Source: Trinickia terrae (GTDB lineage: Bacteria > Pseudomonadota > Gammaproteobacteria > Burkholderiales > Burkholderiaceae). From it: a DNA stretch of 64,000 nucleotides. The DNA is taken from the NCBI RefSeq assembly GCF_005144415.1, contig NZ_SWJE01000008.1, positions 1 to 64,000 of the forward strand. The letters run 5' to 3'. The notes beneath the pieces are model-generated. The model did not search any database. It saw only the letters and a list, made by a program, of their open reading frames with translations, and was not told where the DNA came from. Below, piece by piece: positions 53,627 through 62,169 of this stretch (position 1 is the first letter of the stretch; each line of letters opens with the position of its first letter). The position numbers and the translations under genes were made by a program.

Positions 53627-54982
53627 ATGCGCACCATCCGTCAATCAAGCAAGGCGCTTGCGACGCGGGACGTATCGGCGGGCGAACTGCTCGACGCGAG
53701 CCTTGCGGCCATCGATGCCGACCTTGCGCGGGGAGATTCGACCTATACGCATGTCGATCGCTCGGCAGCGCGCGACGCTGCCTCCAGCAGCGACGCATTT
53801 CGGGAGCGGGGTTACGTTCCTTCGGCGCTGGCTGGCGTACCCGTTTCCGTGAAGGACCTGTTCGACGTCAAGGGTCAGGTAACGACGGCGGGCGCGCGGA
53901 TCCTTTGCGACGCCGCGCCTGCCGTGCGCGACGCGGCCGCCGTTGCGCGTTTGCGCGAGGCGGGAGCCGTGTTCGTCGGCCGGACGAACATGAGCGAGTT
54001 CGCGTTCTCCGGCCTCGGGCTGAATCCGCACTACGGAACGCCGCTGAATCCCGCTGACCTTACGCGTCTGGCGGGGGGATCGAGTTCCGGCGCAGCGACG
54101 TCTGTCGCGCTCGGACACGTGGCTGCCGCGCTTGGCACCGATACGGGCGGCTCGATCCGCATCCCCGCCGCGTTCTGCGGGCTGGTTGGATTCAAGCCGA
54201 CCGCGCGGCGCGTGCCGCTCGACGGCATCGTGCCGCTGTCGACGTCCTTCGATTCAATCGGGCCTATTGCGCGAAGTGTCGACTGCTGCGTACTCGTCGA
54301 TAGCGCTGTTTCGGGGCAATCGCTGGAAACGGCGCCACGCGCGCTCGCGGGACTTCGCCTCGGCGTCACCTCGGACTATGTATCGGGCGAACTGGACGAG
54401 ACGGTGAGCACTGCGTTCAACCGCGCGATCGGCATGCTGAGCCGCGCAGGCGTGTTGATCGAACGCTTTGCGTTTCCCGAGCTTCACGAGGTTGCCGGCC
54501 GCTTTCCGCTCGCGGGCATCACCGCGGCGCAGGCCTGGGCGTGGCATCGCGAGCACGTCGCGCGCAATGCCGATGCGTACGACCCGCGAGTGCTCAAGCG
54601 GCTGCGCGTCGGGGAAGGGCGCAGCGCCGCCGACTATATCGACCTGCTTGCCGCGCGCGAGCGCTTCGTGCGCGATGCACGAACCCGTCTCGCGAGGTTC
54701 GATGCCTGGTTGATGCCGACCGTCGCGATCGTGGCGCCCGCCATTGCGAACGTCGAAAACGACGATGAGGCATTTTTCTCGATCAATGCAAAGGTGCTGC
54801 GTAACGCAAGCATCGTGAACTTCATGGATGGTTGCGCGCTGACGCTGCCGTGCCATCGGGAAGGCGAACTACCAGTCGGTTTGTCGATCTGCGGGCCGGC
54901 GCTCGCGGATGCGTCGATTCTCGCGATAGCGCGTAGCGTCGAAGCATTGCTGCGGACTGGCGCGTCCGTCGTGCCGGCATAA
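53627..54982 (+). CDS. Amidase (amidase-signature family)
   Basis: A 451-residue enzyme with the Ser-cisSer-Lys triad. K76 is in GVPVSVKDLFDV, the cis-Ser lies in GGSSSGAA (about residues 150-157), and the nucleophile S176 is in GTDTGGSIRIPA. It hydrolyses an amide bond in the cytoplasm. The ATG at 53627 was preferred because GGAG (in the end of the previous gene) is eight bases upstream. With DUF2848 and the binding protein it suggests uptake and breakdown of a small amide or ureide. The substrate is unknown. Confidence 0.9.
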   Translation: MRTIRQSSKALATRDVSAGELLDASLAAIDADLARGDSTYTHVDRSAARDAASSSDAFRERGYVPSALAGVPVSVKDLFDVKGQVTTAGARILCDAAPAVRDAAAVARLREAGAVFVGRTNMSEFAFSGLGLNPHYGTPLNPADLTRLAGGSSSGAATSVALGHVAAALGTDTGGSIRIPAAFCGLVGFKPTARRVPLDGIVPLSTSFDSIGPIARSVDCCVLVDSAVSGQSLETAPRALAGLRLGVTSDYVSGELDETVSTAFNRAIGMLSRAGVLIERFAFPELHEVAGRFPLAGITAAQAWAWHREHVARNADAYDPRVLKRLRVGEGRSAADYIDLLAARERFVRDARTRLARFDAWLMPTVAIVAPAIANVENDDEAFFSINAKVLRNASIVNFMDGCALTLPCHREGELPVGLSICGPALADASILAIARSVEALLRTGASVVPA

Positions 54983-55111
54983 GGTTTGTTTATCGGCAGC
55001 AAAAAGAATTTGTCGTTGGACGCGCAATTACGGCGAACGAATACTGGTTTTCAGGCGCAATGAAATCGACAGCGCGCCTTTTGGACATTCATAACCGAAG
55101 TGAGGCAGCCC

Positions 55112-56257
55112 GTGAATCATACATTTCGCTCCGTGGCCAGCGTCGTTGCGCTGGCCGCTATCCAGGCGTCCGTGCACGCCGCCGACGCCAATCCCGCCGT
55201 TGTGCTGATCGGCCACGCGGCGCCGCTCACCGGCCAGCTCGCCAATATGGGCAAGGACAGCGAAAACGCCGCGCAGCTCGCCGTCGACGAAATCAACAGT
55301 CAGAATCCCGTGATCGGCGGCAAGCCGGTGCGTCTGCAACTGGACTCGCAAGACGATGCCGCCGACCCGCGCACGGGAACCCAGGTTGCGCAGAAGCTGG
55401 TGGACGATGGCGTGGTGGCCGTGGTCGGCGATATCAATTCCGGCGTATCGATTCCTGCATCGCGCATCTATAGCGAAGCTCAGGTGGTGCAGATTTCCCA
55501 GGGCTCGACGAATCCCGCGTACACGCAGCAGGGCTACAAGACGACGTTTCGCGTGGTGGCGACGGATGCATTGCAGGGACCGGCGCTCGCGCGCTACGCG
55601 CTCAACGCGCTGCACGCGAAACGTATTGCCGTGATCGACGATTCGACGGCTTATGGTCAGGGGCTTGCCGACGAGTTCGTGAAAGCGGCGAAGGCGAACG
55701 GTGGCACGATCGTCGCGCGCGAGGCGACCAACGACAAGGCCACCGACTTCCGTGCCATTTTGACGAAGATTAAGGGGTTGCAGCCGGACGTCATCATGTA
55801 CGGCGGTTCCGATGCAACGGCCGGTCCGTTGGCCAAGCAGGCGGCGAATCTCGGCGTGACGGCAAGCGTGCTTGGCGGTGACGGCGCATGCACGGACAAG
55901 ATGGTGAGCCTTGCCGGCGACGCGATCGGCAACGTCGTGTGCTCCGAAGCCGGCCTGGCGCTCTCGCGGATGCCGAAGGGGCAGGAGTTCGAGCGGCGCT
56001 ACACCGCGCGATACAAAGTGCCCATCGATGCCTACGCGCCGTTTGCCTACGATGCCGTCTACGTGATCTACGATGCGATGAAGCGCGCCAATTCGACGGA
56101 GCGGGCCAAGGTTCTGGCTGCGATGCCCAGCACGCAGTATGCCGGTGTGATCGGAAGAATCGCCTTCGATCCGCACGGTGACCTGAAGGACGCGGCCATC
56201 ACGATTTACCAGTTCAAGGACAAGAAGAAAACGGTGATGGACGTGATTCGAATGTGA
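55112..56257 (+). CDS. ABC transporter substrate-binding protein (branched-chain amino-acid/amide type)
   Basis: A 381-residue periplasmic binding protein of the LivJ/LivK type. The signal peptide is FRSVASVVALAAIQASVHAA. VVLIGHAAPLTGQLANMGKD and VVAVVGDINSGVSIPASRIY are the family's ligand-binding loops. GTG at 55112 has GAGG six bases upstream; a GTG at 55100 is an alternative. No permease or ATPase genes are adjacent, so it must use a transporter encoded elsewhere or has lost its partners. It lies downstream of the amidase and probably brings in its substrate. Confidence 0.88.
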   Translation: MNHTFRSVASVVALAAIQASVHAADANPAVVLIGHAAPLTGQLANMGKDSENAAQLAVDEINSQNPVIGGKPVRLQLDSQDDAADPRTGTQVAQKLVDDGVVAVVGDINSGVSIPASRIYSEAQVVQISQGSTNPAYTQQGYKTTFRVVATDALQGPALARYALNALHAKRIAVIDDSTAYGQGLADEFVKAAKANGGTIVAREATNDKATDFRAILTKIKGLQPDVIMYGGSDATAGPLAKQAANLGVTASVLGGDGACTDKMVSLAGDAIGNVVCSEAGLALSRMPKGQEFERRYTARYKVPIDAYAPFAYDAVYVIYDAMKRANSTERAKVLAAMPSTQYAGVIGRIAFDPHGDLKDAAITIYQFKDKKKTVMDVIRM

Positions 56258-56277
56258 GGCCGAGTTTCCGCCAGCGC

Positions 56278-56301
56278 CTGCATTACGAATTTGTAATGCA
56301 G
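56278..56301. promoter_or_regulatory. CopR/CusR-type palindrome upstream of poxB
   Basis: CTGCATTAC (56278-56286) and GTAATGCAG (56293-56301) form a perfect 9-bp inverted repeat around GAATTT. The core, ATTAC-N6-GTAAT, resembles the sites of CopR/CusR/IrlR-type metal-responsive regulators. It lies 170 bp before poxB, and a regulator of that family is encoded just after poxB. A possible -10 (CATAGA, 56329-56334) follows. Confidence 0.6.
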
Positions 56302-56471
56302 CCGTCCCCCTTCCGATAAGTCACGCCTCATAGACTTGCTCTGCAACTGGGGATGACCAGCGCAACGAGGCCAGCCTGAACGGCCCCGTTCCGACAACAG
56401 CACTTCCAGCATCCCGCGCCTACCCGCCCCAGTGCTTCTCTCTCTCCATCCCCCATCTTTCGGAGACTCAC

Positions 56472-58184
56472 ATGGGCAAGCAAGTTGCGGAAGTCATTGT
56501 CGAAGTTCTCGAACAAGCGGGCGTAAAGCGCTGCTACGGCATCGTCGGCGACACGTTGAATCTGTTTGCCGAGAATCTGGAGCGCAGTTCCATCGAATGG
56601 GTCAGCGTCCGCCACGAGGAAGCCGGGGCCTTTGCGGCAGGCACGGAAGCGCTCTACACGAACAACCTGACGGCCTGTGCGGGCAGTTGCGGCCCAGGCA
56701 GCCTGCACTTCATCAACGGGCTGTACGAAGCCAATCGCAACCGCTCTCCTGTCGTCCTGATCGCGAGTCAGGTGACGATGAGCGAAATGGGCTTTGAATT
56801 CATCCAGGAGGTGGACTTCAAGTCGGTCTTCAAAGAGTGTTCAGTGTTCTGCGAAATGATCCTGACGCCCGAGCAGGCCAGGAAAAAGACGGTGATGGCG
56901 TGCCAGGCCGCATTGGCCAAGCGGGGCGTCGCGGTGCTGATCGTGCCGGTCGACGTGTCCCACGGCGAGCTGAAAGAAGATTTCCCGTATCGCGTTCACC
57001 ATAGCCGCCCGACCATCCGGCCGAGCGACGCGGAGATCGAAGAGATCGCGCAAATCCTCAACGCCGGCAAGAAGATCGCCATTTATGCAGGGTCCGGCTG
57101 CGAGGGAGCGCTCGAAGACATCATCGCGGTAGCCGACCGCCTCAAGGCGCCCGTCGCCCACACGTCTCGCGCAAAGTGCTTTCTCGAGCCGAACAATCCG
57201 CACAACATCGGCATGACGGGCATCCTGGGGAACGAAGCCGGCTACAACGCCGTGCTCGAATGCGACACGCTGCTGTTGCTGGGCGCCGATTTCGCGTGGC
57301 GTCAGTTCTATCCCGACTCGGCCAGGATCGTACAGATCGACATCGATCCCACGCATCTGGGGCGGCGCCATCACGTTACGCTGGGCGCCGTCGGCGACAT
57401 TCAATCTACGCTGCAGGCGTTGCTGCCGCACCTGCAAGACAAGGACGACGCGTCGTTCCAGGAGAAATACGTCAAGCGTTATGCAGAGACCATGATGTCG
57501 ACAAGAAAGCAGCTCGCACCGGGACACAACGACAGCATCCCCGGCTCGTATCTGACGTCGCTGATCAACCAATACGCCGCCGACGACGCGCTCTTTTGCG
57601 GTGACGACGGCACGCCGATCGTATGGGCGCTTCGGCTGATGGAGGTCAACGGCAAACGCCAGATCTTCGGCAGCCTTCTGCACGGGACCATGGCGACCGC
57701 CCTGCCAAGCGCGATCGGTTTGCAAAAGGCCGCTCCCGATCGCCAGGTCGTCGCCATGTGCGGAGACGGCGGCATTTCGATGCTGTTCGGCGAACTGCTC
57801 ACCACGATGCAGGAAGACTTGCCGATCAAGATCGTCGTATTCAATAACGGCAAGCTGGGCTTTGTGGAAATCGAGCAGAAGTCCGAGGGCATGCTGGACA
57901 CGTTCACGCACCTGAAGAACCCGGACTTCGGCAAGGTGGCCGCGGCAATCGGCCTTTGGGGGAAGACGGTGCGGCACGCCTCCGAGCTTCCGGCGGCCGT
58001 GGAGGAGTGGCTGTCCCAACCCGGCCCGGCGCTGCTCGATGTCGCCGTCAATCCGCTGGAGCTGGTCAAGCCGCCGTTCTTCGAGGCGAAGCCCGTGATC
58101 GGCATGGCGCTGTATTCCGTTCGCGCGGTGCTCAACGGCCGCGGCGCGGATGTGCTGGAAATGGTGCGCGAAAACTTCCTTTGA
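56472..58184 (+). CDS. poxB: Pyruvate:quinone oxidoreductase / pyruvate oxidase (PoxB)
   Basis: A 570-residue thiamine-diphosphate enzyme. The activating glutamate lies in SVRHEEAGAFAAG (about residue 50). The central FAD-type domain includes GILGNEAGYNAVLECDTLLL. The ThDP/Mg motif GDGGISMLFGELLTTM ends in VFNNGKLGF. The family decarboxylates pyruvate to acetate and CO2 and passes electrons to membrane quinone. The C-terminal tail (VLNGRGADVLEMVRENFL) corresponds to the membrane-binding end of E. coli PoxB. It may be co-transcribed with the two-component genes that start 120 bp downstream. Confidence 0.9.
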   Translation: MGKQVAEVIVEVLEQAGVKRCYGIVGDTLNLFAENLERSSIEWVSVRHEEAGAFAAGTEALYTNNLTACAGSCGPGSLHFINGLYEANRNRSPVVLIASQVTMSEMGFEFIQEVDFKSVFKECSVFCEMILTPEQARKKTVMACQAALAKRGVAVLIVPVDVSHGELKEDFPYRVHHSRPTIRPSDAEIEEIAQILNAGKKIAIYAGSGCEGALEDIIAVADRLKAPVAHTSRAKCFLEPNNPHNIGMTGILGNEAGYNAVLECDTLLLLGADFAWRQFYPDSARIVQIDIDPTHLGRRHHVTLGAVGDIQSTLQALLPHLQDKDDASFQEKYVKRYAETMMSTRKQLAPGHNDSIPGSYLTSLINQYAADDALFCGDDGTPIVWALRLMEVNGKRQIFGSLLHGTMATALPSAIGLQKAAPDRQVVAMCGDGGISMLFGELLTTMQEDLPIKIVVFNNGKLGFVEIEQKSEGMLDTFTHLKNPDFGKVAAAIGLWGKTVRHASELPAAVEEWLSQPGPALLDVAVNPLELVKPPFFEAKPVIGMALYSVRAVLNGRGADVLEMVRENFL

Positions 58185-58304
58185 GTGCGTGCAATTCGAC
58201 TGCGGAAAGCAAGCGTCGCGCCGATGCTCTCTCGACGTTGGAGGCTGCTTTCCGCTCCAGCCATTAGAATCGCTTTATCGATCCAACCGCTGGCGGAGCA
58301 TCAG

Positions 58305-58982
58305 ATGCGCATCCTGGTCATCGAGGACGAGCCAAAGACGGGCGCGTACCTGAAGAAGGGCCTTGAAGAGTCGGGCTATCACGTCGACGTGGCGGCCGAC
58401 GGCGCCGAAGGCCTGATCCTCGCGCAAGAGGAGAACTACGACGTCATCGTCCTCGACGTCATGCTGCCGACGATGGACGGCTGGGCCGTTCTCAAGACGT
58501 TGCGCGCCACGCGTCAGACGCCGGTGCTGTTCCTGACCGCCCGCGACGATGTCGCCGATCGCGTGCACGGTCTCGAGCTCGGCGCCGACGACTATCTCGT
58601 CAAGCCGTTTGCCTTCGTCGAATTGCTCGCCCGCGTGCGCACGCTCGCGCGGCGCGGCCCGCCGCGCGAAAGCGAGCTCCTGAAAGCCGGCGACCTCGAG
58701 ATCGACGTGATCCGGCGGCGCGTGCGCCGCGGCGCCGCGCGCATCGATCTCACGCCGCGCGAGTTCGCGCTGCTGCAACTGCTCGTGCGCCGCCAGGGCG
58801 AGGTGTTGAGCCGCACGCAGATCGCCTCCTATGTCTGGGACATGAATTTCGACAGCGACACCAACGTGGTCGAGGTCGCGATCCGCCGCCTGCGCGCGAA
58901 AATCGACGACGATTTCCCGGTCAAGCTGATTCAGACAGTGCGAGGCGTCGGCTACGTGATCGAAGCCAAAGAGGCCGATTGA
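58305..58982 (+). CDS. OmpR-family response regulator (CopR/CusR/IrlR type)
   Basis: A 225-residue regulator. The receiver domain has the acidic pair E7-D8, the phosphorylated D51 in [13 protein letters not shown]78 and K100 ([10 protein letters not shown]). The C-terminal winged helix ([53 protein letters not shown]) is of the heavy-metal-response type. It probably binds the palindrome upstream of poxB. The ATG at 58305 was preferred over longer versions that lack the conserved start MRILVIEDE. It overlaps the kinase gene by one base. Confidence 0.93.
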   Translation: MRILVIEDEPKTGAYLKKGLEESGYHVDVAADGAEGLILAQEENYDVIVLDVMLPTMDGWAVLKTLRATRQTPVLFLTARDDVADRVHGLELGADDYLVKPFAFVELLARVRTLARRGPPRESELLKAGDLEIDVIRRRVRRGAARIDLTPREFALLQLLVRRQGEVLSRTQIASYVWDMNFDSDTNVVEVAIRRLRAKIDDDFPVKLIQTVRGVGYVIEAKEAD

Positions 58983-60397
58983 TGGCTTCACGCTCGCTGA
59001 CCACGACGCTCGCGCTGGCCTTCGCCGGCACGACGCTGGCCGTGTTCGCGCTCGTCGGCAGTGTGCTGTACTTCGCGCTCGACCGTCAGGTCAAGCAGCA
59101 GGACGATCTCGACATCGTGCTGATCGCGCGCCATACACGGCGGCTCGAGCAAGAGCTCGGCTCGCTCGACGACGTGCGCCATCATGCCGACCGCCTGACG
59201 AGCCAGGTGCTCGGCAACGCCGCGCTTTCGATGGAGATCCGCGATGCCGGCGAGCAGGTGCTCGCCGATCACAACACCGCGAGCATCGCCGATCCCGGCG
59301 TGCCTTTGCCCGCGCTGTCGCGGCGCGTCGGCGCCACGCAGCGGATCACGCAAAGCGACATCGCGGAGTGGCATACGGCGAAGGGCGTGCCGGTGCGCGG
59401 TCTGGCCGCCGACGCCGTGCTGCGCGACGGCACGCCGGTCACGACGATCATTGCGCGCAACATGACGGACCGCTGGCTCCTGCTCGACTACTATCGCGAC
59501 CGCCTGTACTGGGTGGGGCTCGCCGGCATGCTGCTCGCATTCCTGATGAGCTGGATGCTCGTGCGCGAATCGCTGCGGCCGCTGCGGGAGATCGCGCGCA
59601 AGGCGGGGACGGTCACCGTCGACAGGCTCAGCACGCGCATCGAAGCGGATGACGTGCCGAGCGAGCTCGCCGCGCTCGTCGCCTCGCTGAACCGGATGCT
59701 CGGCCGCCTGCACGACGGCTTTCAGCGCCTGTCGCAATACACGGCGGATCTCGCGCACGACATGCGCACGCCGCTCGGCAATCTGCGCGGCGCGACCGAA
59801 GTCGCGCTCGCGCGGCCGCGTTCGGCCGACGAATATCAGGCGACGCTCGCGTCGAACCTCGAAGAGTGCGACCGCATCTCGCGCATGATCGAGAGCGTGC
59901 TGTTTCTCGCGCGCGCCGAGCATCCGCAGTTTGTCGCGCGGCTCGGCGATCTCGACGTCGCGAAGGAGCTTGCGCATATCGCCGACTATTTCGAGGGCCT
60001 GGCCGACGACGCCGGCGTGCATCTGCGCGTGACCGGCAACGCGCAACTGCGCGCCGATGCGGAGCTGTTCCGGCGCGCGGTCAGCAACCTGCTGGCGAAC
60101 GCGCTGCGCTACACGACGCGCGGCGGCGACATCACGCTGGCGGCCGAGGAAGCGCCGGACGCGGTGCGCGTGACCGTCGCCAATCAGGGCACGCCGATCG
60201 CGCCCGAACTGCTCGAGCGGATTTTCGACCGCTTCTATCGCGTCGACCCGTCGCGCAAGCGCGAATCGAATAACGCGGGCTCGACTGGCCTCGGGCTCGC
60301 GATCGTGCGCACCATCATGGATCTGCACGGCGGCCGCGCGCATGCCGAAAGCGATGCTGCGAGCACGCGGTTTATTTTGACGTTTCCTCGGGAGTGA
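58982..60397 (+). CDS. Sensor histidine kinase (CopS/CusS/IrlS type)
   Basis: A 471-residue inner-membrane kinase. TM1 is at about residues 12-32 and TM2 at about 176-195, enclosing a periplasmic sensor of about 140 residues. A HAMP domain follows, then the H-box with phosphorylated H259 (ADLAHDMRTPLGNLRG), the N-box (FRRAVSNLLANALRYT) and the G-box (STGLGLAIVRTIMDLHGG). This is the partner of the upstream response regulator, whose stop codon it overlaps. The signal is probably a metal ion or envelope stress, by analogy with CusS/IrlS; not shown by the sequence. Confidence 0.92.
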   Translation: MASRSLTTTLALAFAGTTLAVFALVGSVLYFALDRQVKQQDDLDIVLIARHTRRLEQELGSLDDVRHHADRLTSQVLGNAALSMEIRDAGEQVLADHNTASIADPGVPLPALSRRVGATQRITQSDIAEWHTAKGVPVRGLAADAVLRDGTPVTTIIARNMTDRWLLLDYYRDRLYWVGLAGMLLAFLMSWMLVRESLRPLREIARKAGTVTVDRLSTRIEADDVPSELAALVASLNRMLGRLHDGFQRLSQYTADLAHDMRTPLGNLRGATEVALARPRSADEYQATLASNLEECDRISRMIESVLFLARAEHPQFVARLGDLDVAKELAHIADYFEGLADDAGVHLRVTGNAQLRADAELFRRAVSNLLANALRYTTRGGDITLAAEEAPDAVRVTVANQGTPIAPELLERIFDRFYRVDPSRKRESNNAGSTGLGLAIVRTIMDLHGGRAHAESDAASTRFILTFPRE

Positions 60398-60442
60398 GCC
60401 TGACCGGGTGATTGCGCAGTATCGATTCATGCTATAAAGCAG

Positions 60443-60461
60443 CCCTCTTTATTAAGGAGGG
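60443..60461 (+). promoter_or_regulatory. Hairpin covering the ribosome site of a leader peptide
   Basis: CCCTC (60443-60447) can pair with GAGGG (60457-60461), which includes most of the AGGAGG ribosome site at 60455-60460. The pairing could hold back translation of the small genes that follow. Confidence 0.45.
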
Positions 60462-60468
60462 TTGAGTG

Positions 60469-60504
60469 ATGGAGACGTATCAGAGCGTTGGGGCTCACTC
60501 ATGA
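60469..60504 (+). CDS. 11-residue leader peptide
   Basis: ATG at 60469 has a perfect AGGAGG eight bases upstream and reads METYQSVGAHS, ending in TGA. The stop overlaps the start of the next small gene (ATGA at 60501-60504). This is better supported as a translation start than the TTG in the other frame. It probably couples translation of the downstream membrane protein. Too short to assign a function. Confidence 0.5.
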   Translation: METYQSVGAHS

Positions 60505-60695
60505 GGTGGCTCGCCGACAGATTCGCGCTCGTCGCGACGGCAATCGTTGCGGCTGGATTCGCGTGGGCCGTGCTCCACTACGCAGGGCAGTGGTACTTCT
60601 CGGCGGGCCTCGTGCTTGCCATCGTGTTGTTGTTCGTCGAGAACCACCGGCTCAAGAAGCGCTTGCGCGAGCTTGGCCAGAAGCCGCGTGGCTAG
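60501..60695 (+). CDS. Small two-TM hypothetical protein, 64 aa
   Basis: MRWLADRFALVATAIVAAGF is followed by a second hydrophobic stretch (WYFSAGLVLAIVLLFVENH) and a basic tail KKRLRELGQKPRG. Two helices of about 20 residues suggest a small inner-membrane protein. It overlaps the 11-codon leader by four bases and, convergently, the 3' end of the outer-membrane efflux gene by 44 bp. No family recognised. Confidence 0.6.
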   Translation: MRWLADRFALVATAIVAAGFAWAVLHYAGQWYFSAGLVLAIVLLFVENHRLKKRLRELGQKPRG

Positions 60696-62148
60696 CGAGT
60701 CCTTCCCATCCCCCGCCCAGCGCCTTCAACAGCGCGACGCTCGCGTCGATGCGGCGCGCCTCGATCTGATCGGAGGTCCGCTCGTTGGCGAGCGCGGTCG
60801 TCTGCGAGGTGACCACGTCGAGATAGCTGACAGCGCCGGCCTGGTAGCGGTTCATCGTGAGCTGCAGCGCCTGCTGCGCGGCGGCGGTGGCGCGCTGCTG
60901 CGTGTCGGCCTCGCTCGCGAGCGTTTGCAGCGCCGACAACTCATCCTCAACCTGCTGGAACGCGACGAGCACGGTCTGGCGATAGTCGGCGACCGTGGCG
61001 TCGTATTGGGCCGTTGCGCCCTTGAGCGTCGCGTCGCGGCGGCCGCCGTCGAACAGCGTGCCCGCGAGCTGCGAGCCTATCGACCAGAACAGGCTCGGCG
61101 CAGTGAGCCACGGCCCGAAGAATGTGCTTTCGAGGCCGGCCGTCGCCGATAGCGTCAAGTCCGGATAGAACGCCGCGTGTGCCTCGCCGATCTGTGCATT
61201 GGCGGCGGCCACGCGCCGCTCGGCCGCGGCGATGTCCGGGCGCCGTTCGAGCAGTTGCGACGGCACGCCGGCGGGAATCTGCGGCAAGGCGGCGGCCGTG
61301 GTCGTGGTTGCATCGGGCGGCAGTGTGAACGACGACGCCGGCACGCCGATCAGCGTCGCGATCGCGTGCTGAAGCTTCGCGCGCTCGACGTCGAGATCGG
61401 TGTCCTGCGTGCGAGTGCTTTCCAGCTGCGTCTTCGCTTCGGCGACCGCCGATGCATCGATCCCGCCCGCCGCGAATTCCTGCTGCACGATCTCGAGCGA
61501 CGCTGCATAGGCGGCGACGGTGTCGTCGAGCAGCTTCTTCTGGATGTCGAGCGAGCGCAGGTCGAAGTAGTCGGTCGCGAGGTCGCTCGCCATCGACAGG
61601 CGCACGGATTGCAGGTCCGCCTCGCTCGCTTGCGCGGTGTCGCGCGCGTTGACGGCTGCGTCCTTGACGCGTCCGAACAGATCCGGCTCCCAGCTCGCGG
61701 CGACGCCCACCGAATAGTCGGGCACGGTCTGGCCCGCAAGCGAATGCCCGAGCACGTTCTGCGAGAGGCGCGTGCGCGATTGCGCGATGCCCGCGGTCAC
61801 CGTCGGCGCGTAGCCGGCACGCTGATAATCGACCATCGCGCGCGCGGCTTGCAGTTGCGCGACGGCTTTTTTCACCGACTGGTTCGATACGTCGATGCGC
61901 GCTTCGAGGCGGTTCAGCCCGGGATCGTCGAACAGCGTCCACCACGGCCCGCGCGGCTTGGCGTCGGCAGGCGCGGCAACCGACCAGCCCGCCGACGCTT
62001 GCGGCGCGTTCGCGTAGTGATCGGGCACGGCGACCTCGGGCTTGCTATAGGGCGGCAGCGTCGAACAGGCCGTCAACGCGCAGGCGACGCCGATGACGGT
62101 TGCCATGCGGGTGAGAGGACCAGGCAAGGTCAGCGAACGGGGTTTCAT
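60652..62148 (-). CDS. Outer-membrane efflux lipoprotein (NodT/OprM family)
   Basis: A 498-residue protein. The lipoprotein signal GVACALTACSTLPPYSKPEV has the lipidated cysteine at residue 28. The family motif WWTLFDDPGLNRLEARIDVS NQSVKKAVAQLQAAR starts the first of two homologous barrel/helix halves. A late ERRPDIAAAERRVAAANAQI GEA and FDGGRRDATLKGATAQY complete the TolC-like pattern. It forms the outer-membrane channel of the RND efflux system to its right. AGGAG is five bases before the ATG. Confidence 0.93.
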   Translation of the reverse strand: MKPRSLTLPGPLTRMATVIGVACALTACSTLPPYSKPEVAVPDHYANAPQASAGWSVAAPADAKPRGPWWTLFDDPGLNRLEARIDVSNQSVKKAVAQLQAARAMVDYQRAGYAPTVTAGIAQSRTRLSQNVLGHSLAGQTVPDYSVGVAASWEPDLFGRVKDAAVNARDTAQASEADLQSVRLSMASDLATDYFDLRSLDIQKKLLDDTVAAYAASLEIVQQEFAAGGIDASAVAEAKTQLESTRTQDTDLDVERAKLQHAIATLIGVPASSFTLPPDATTTTAAALPQIPAGVPSQLLERRPDIAAAERRVAAANAQIGEAHAAFYPDLTLSATAGLESTFFGPWLTAPSLFWSIGSQLAGTLFDGGRRDATLKGATAQYDATVADYRQTVLVAFQQVEDELSALQTLASEADTQQRATAAAQQALQLTMNRYQAGAVSYLDVVTSQTTALANERTSDQIEARRIDASVALLKALGGGWEGLASHAASGQARASAS

Positions 62149-62169
62149 CACATCTCCTTCCAGCGATGC

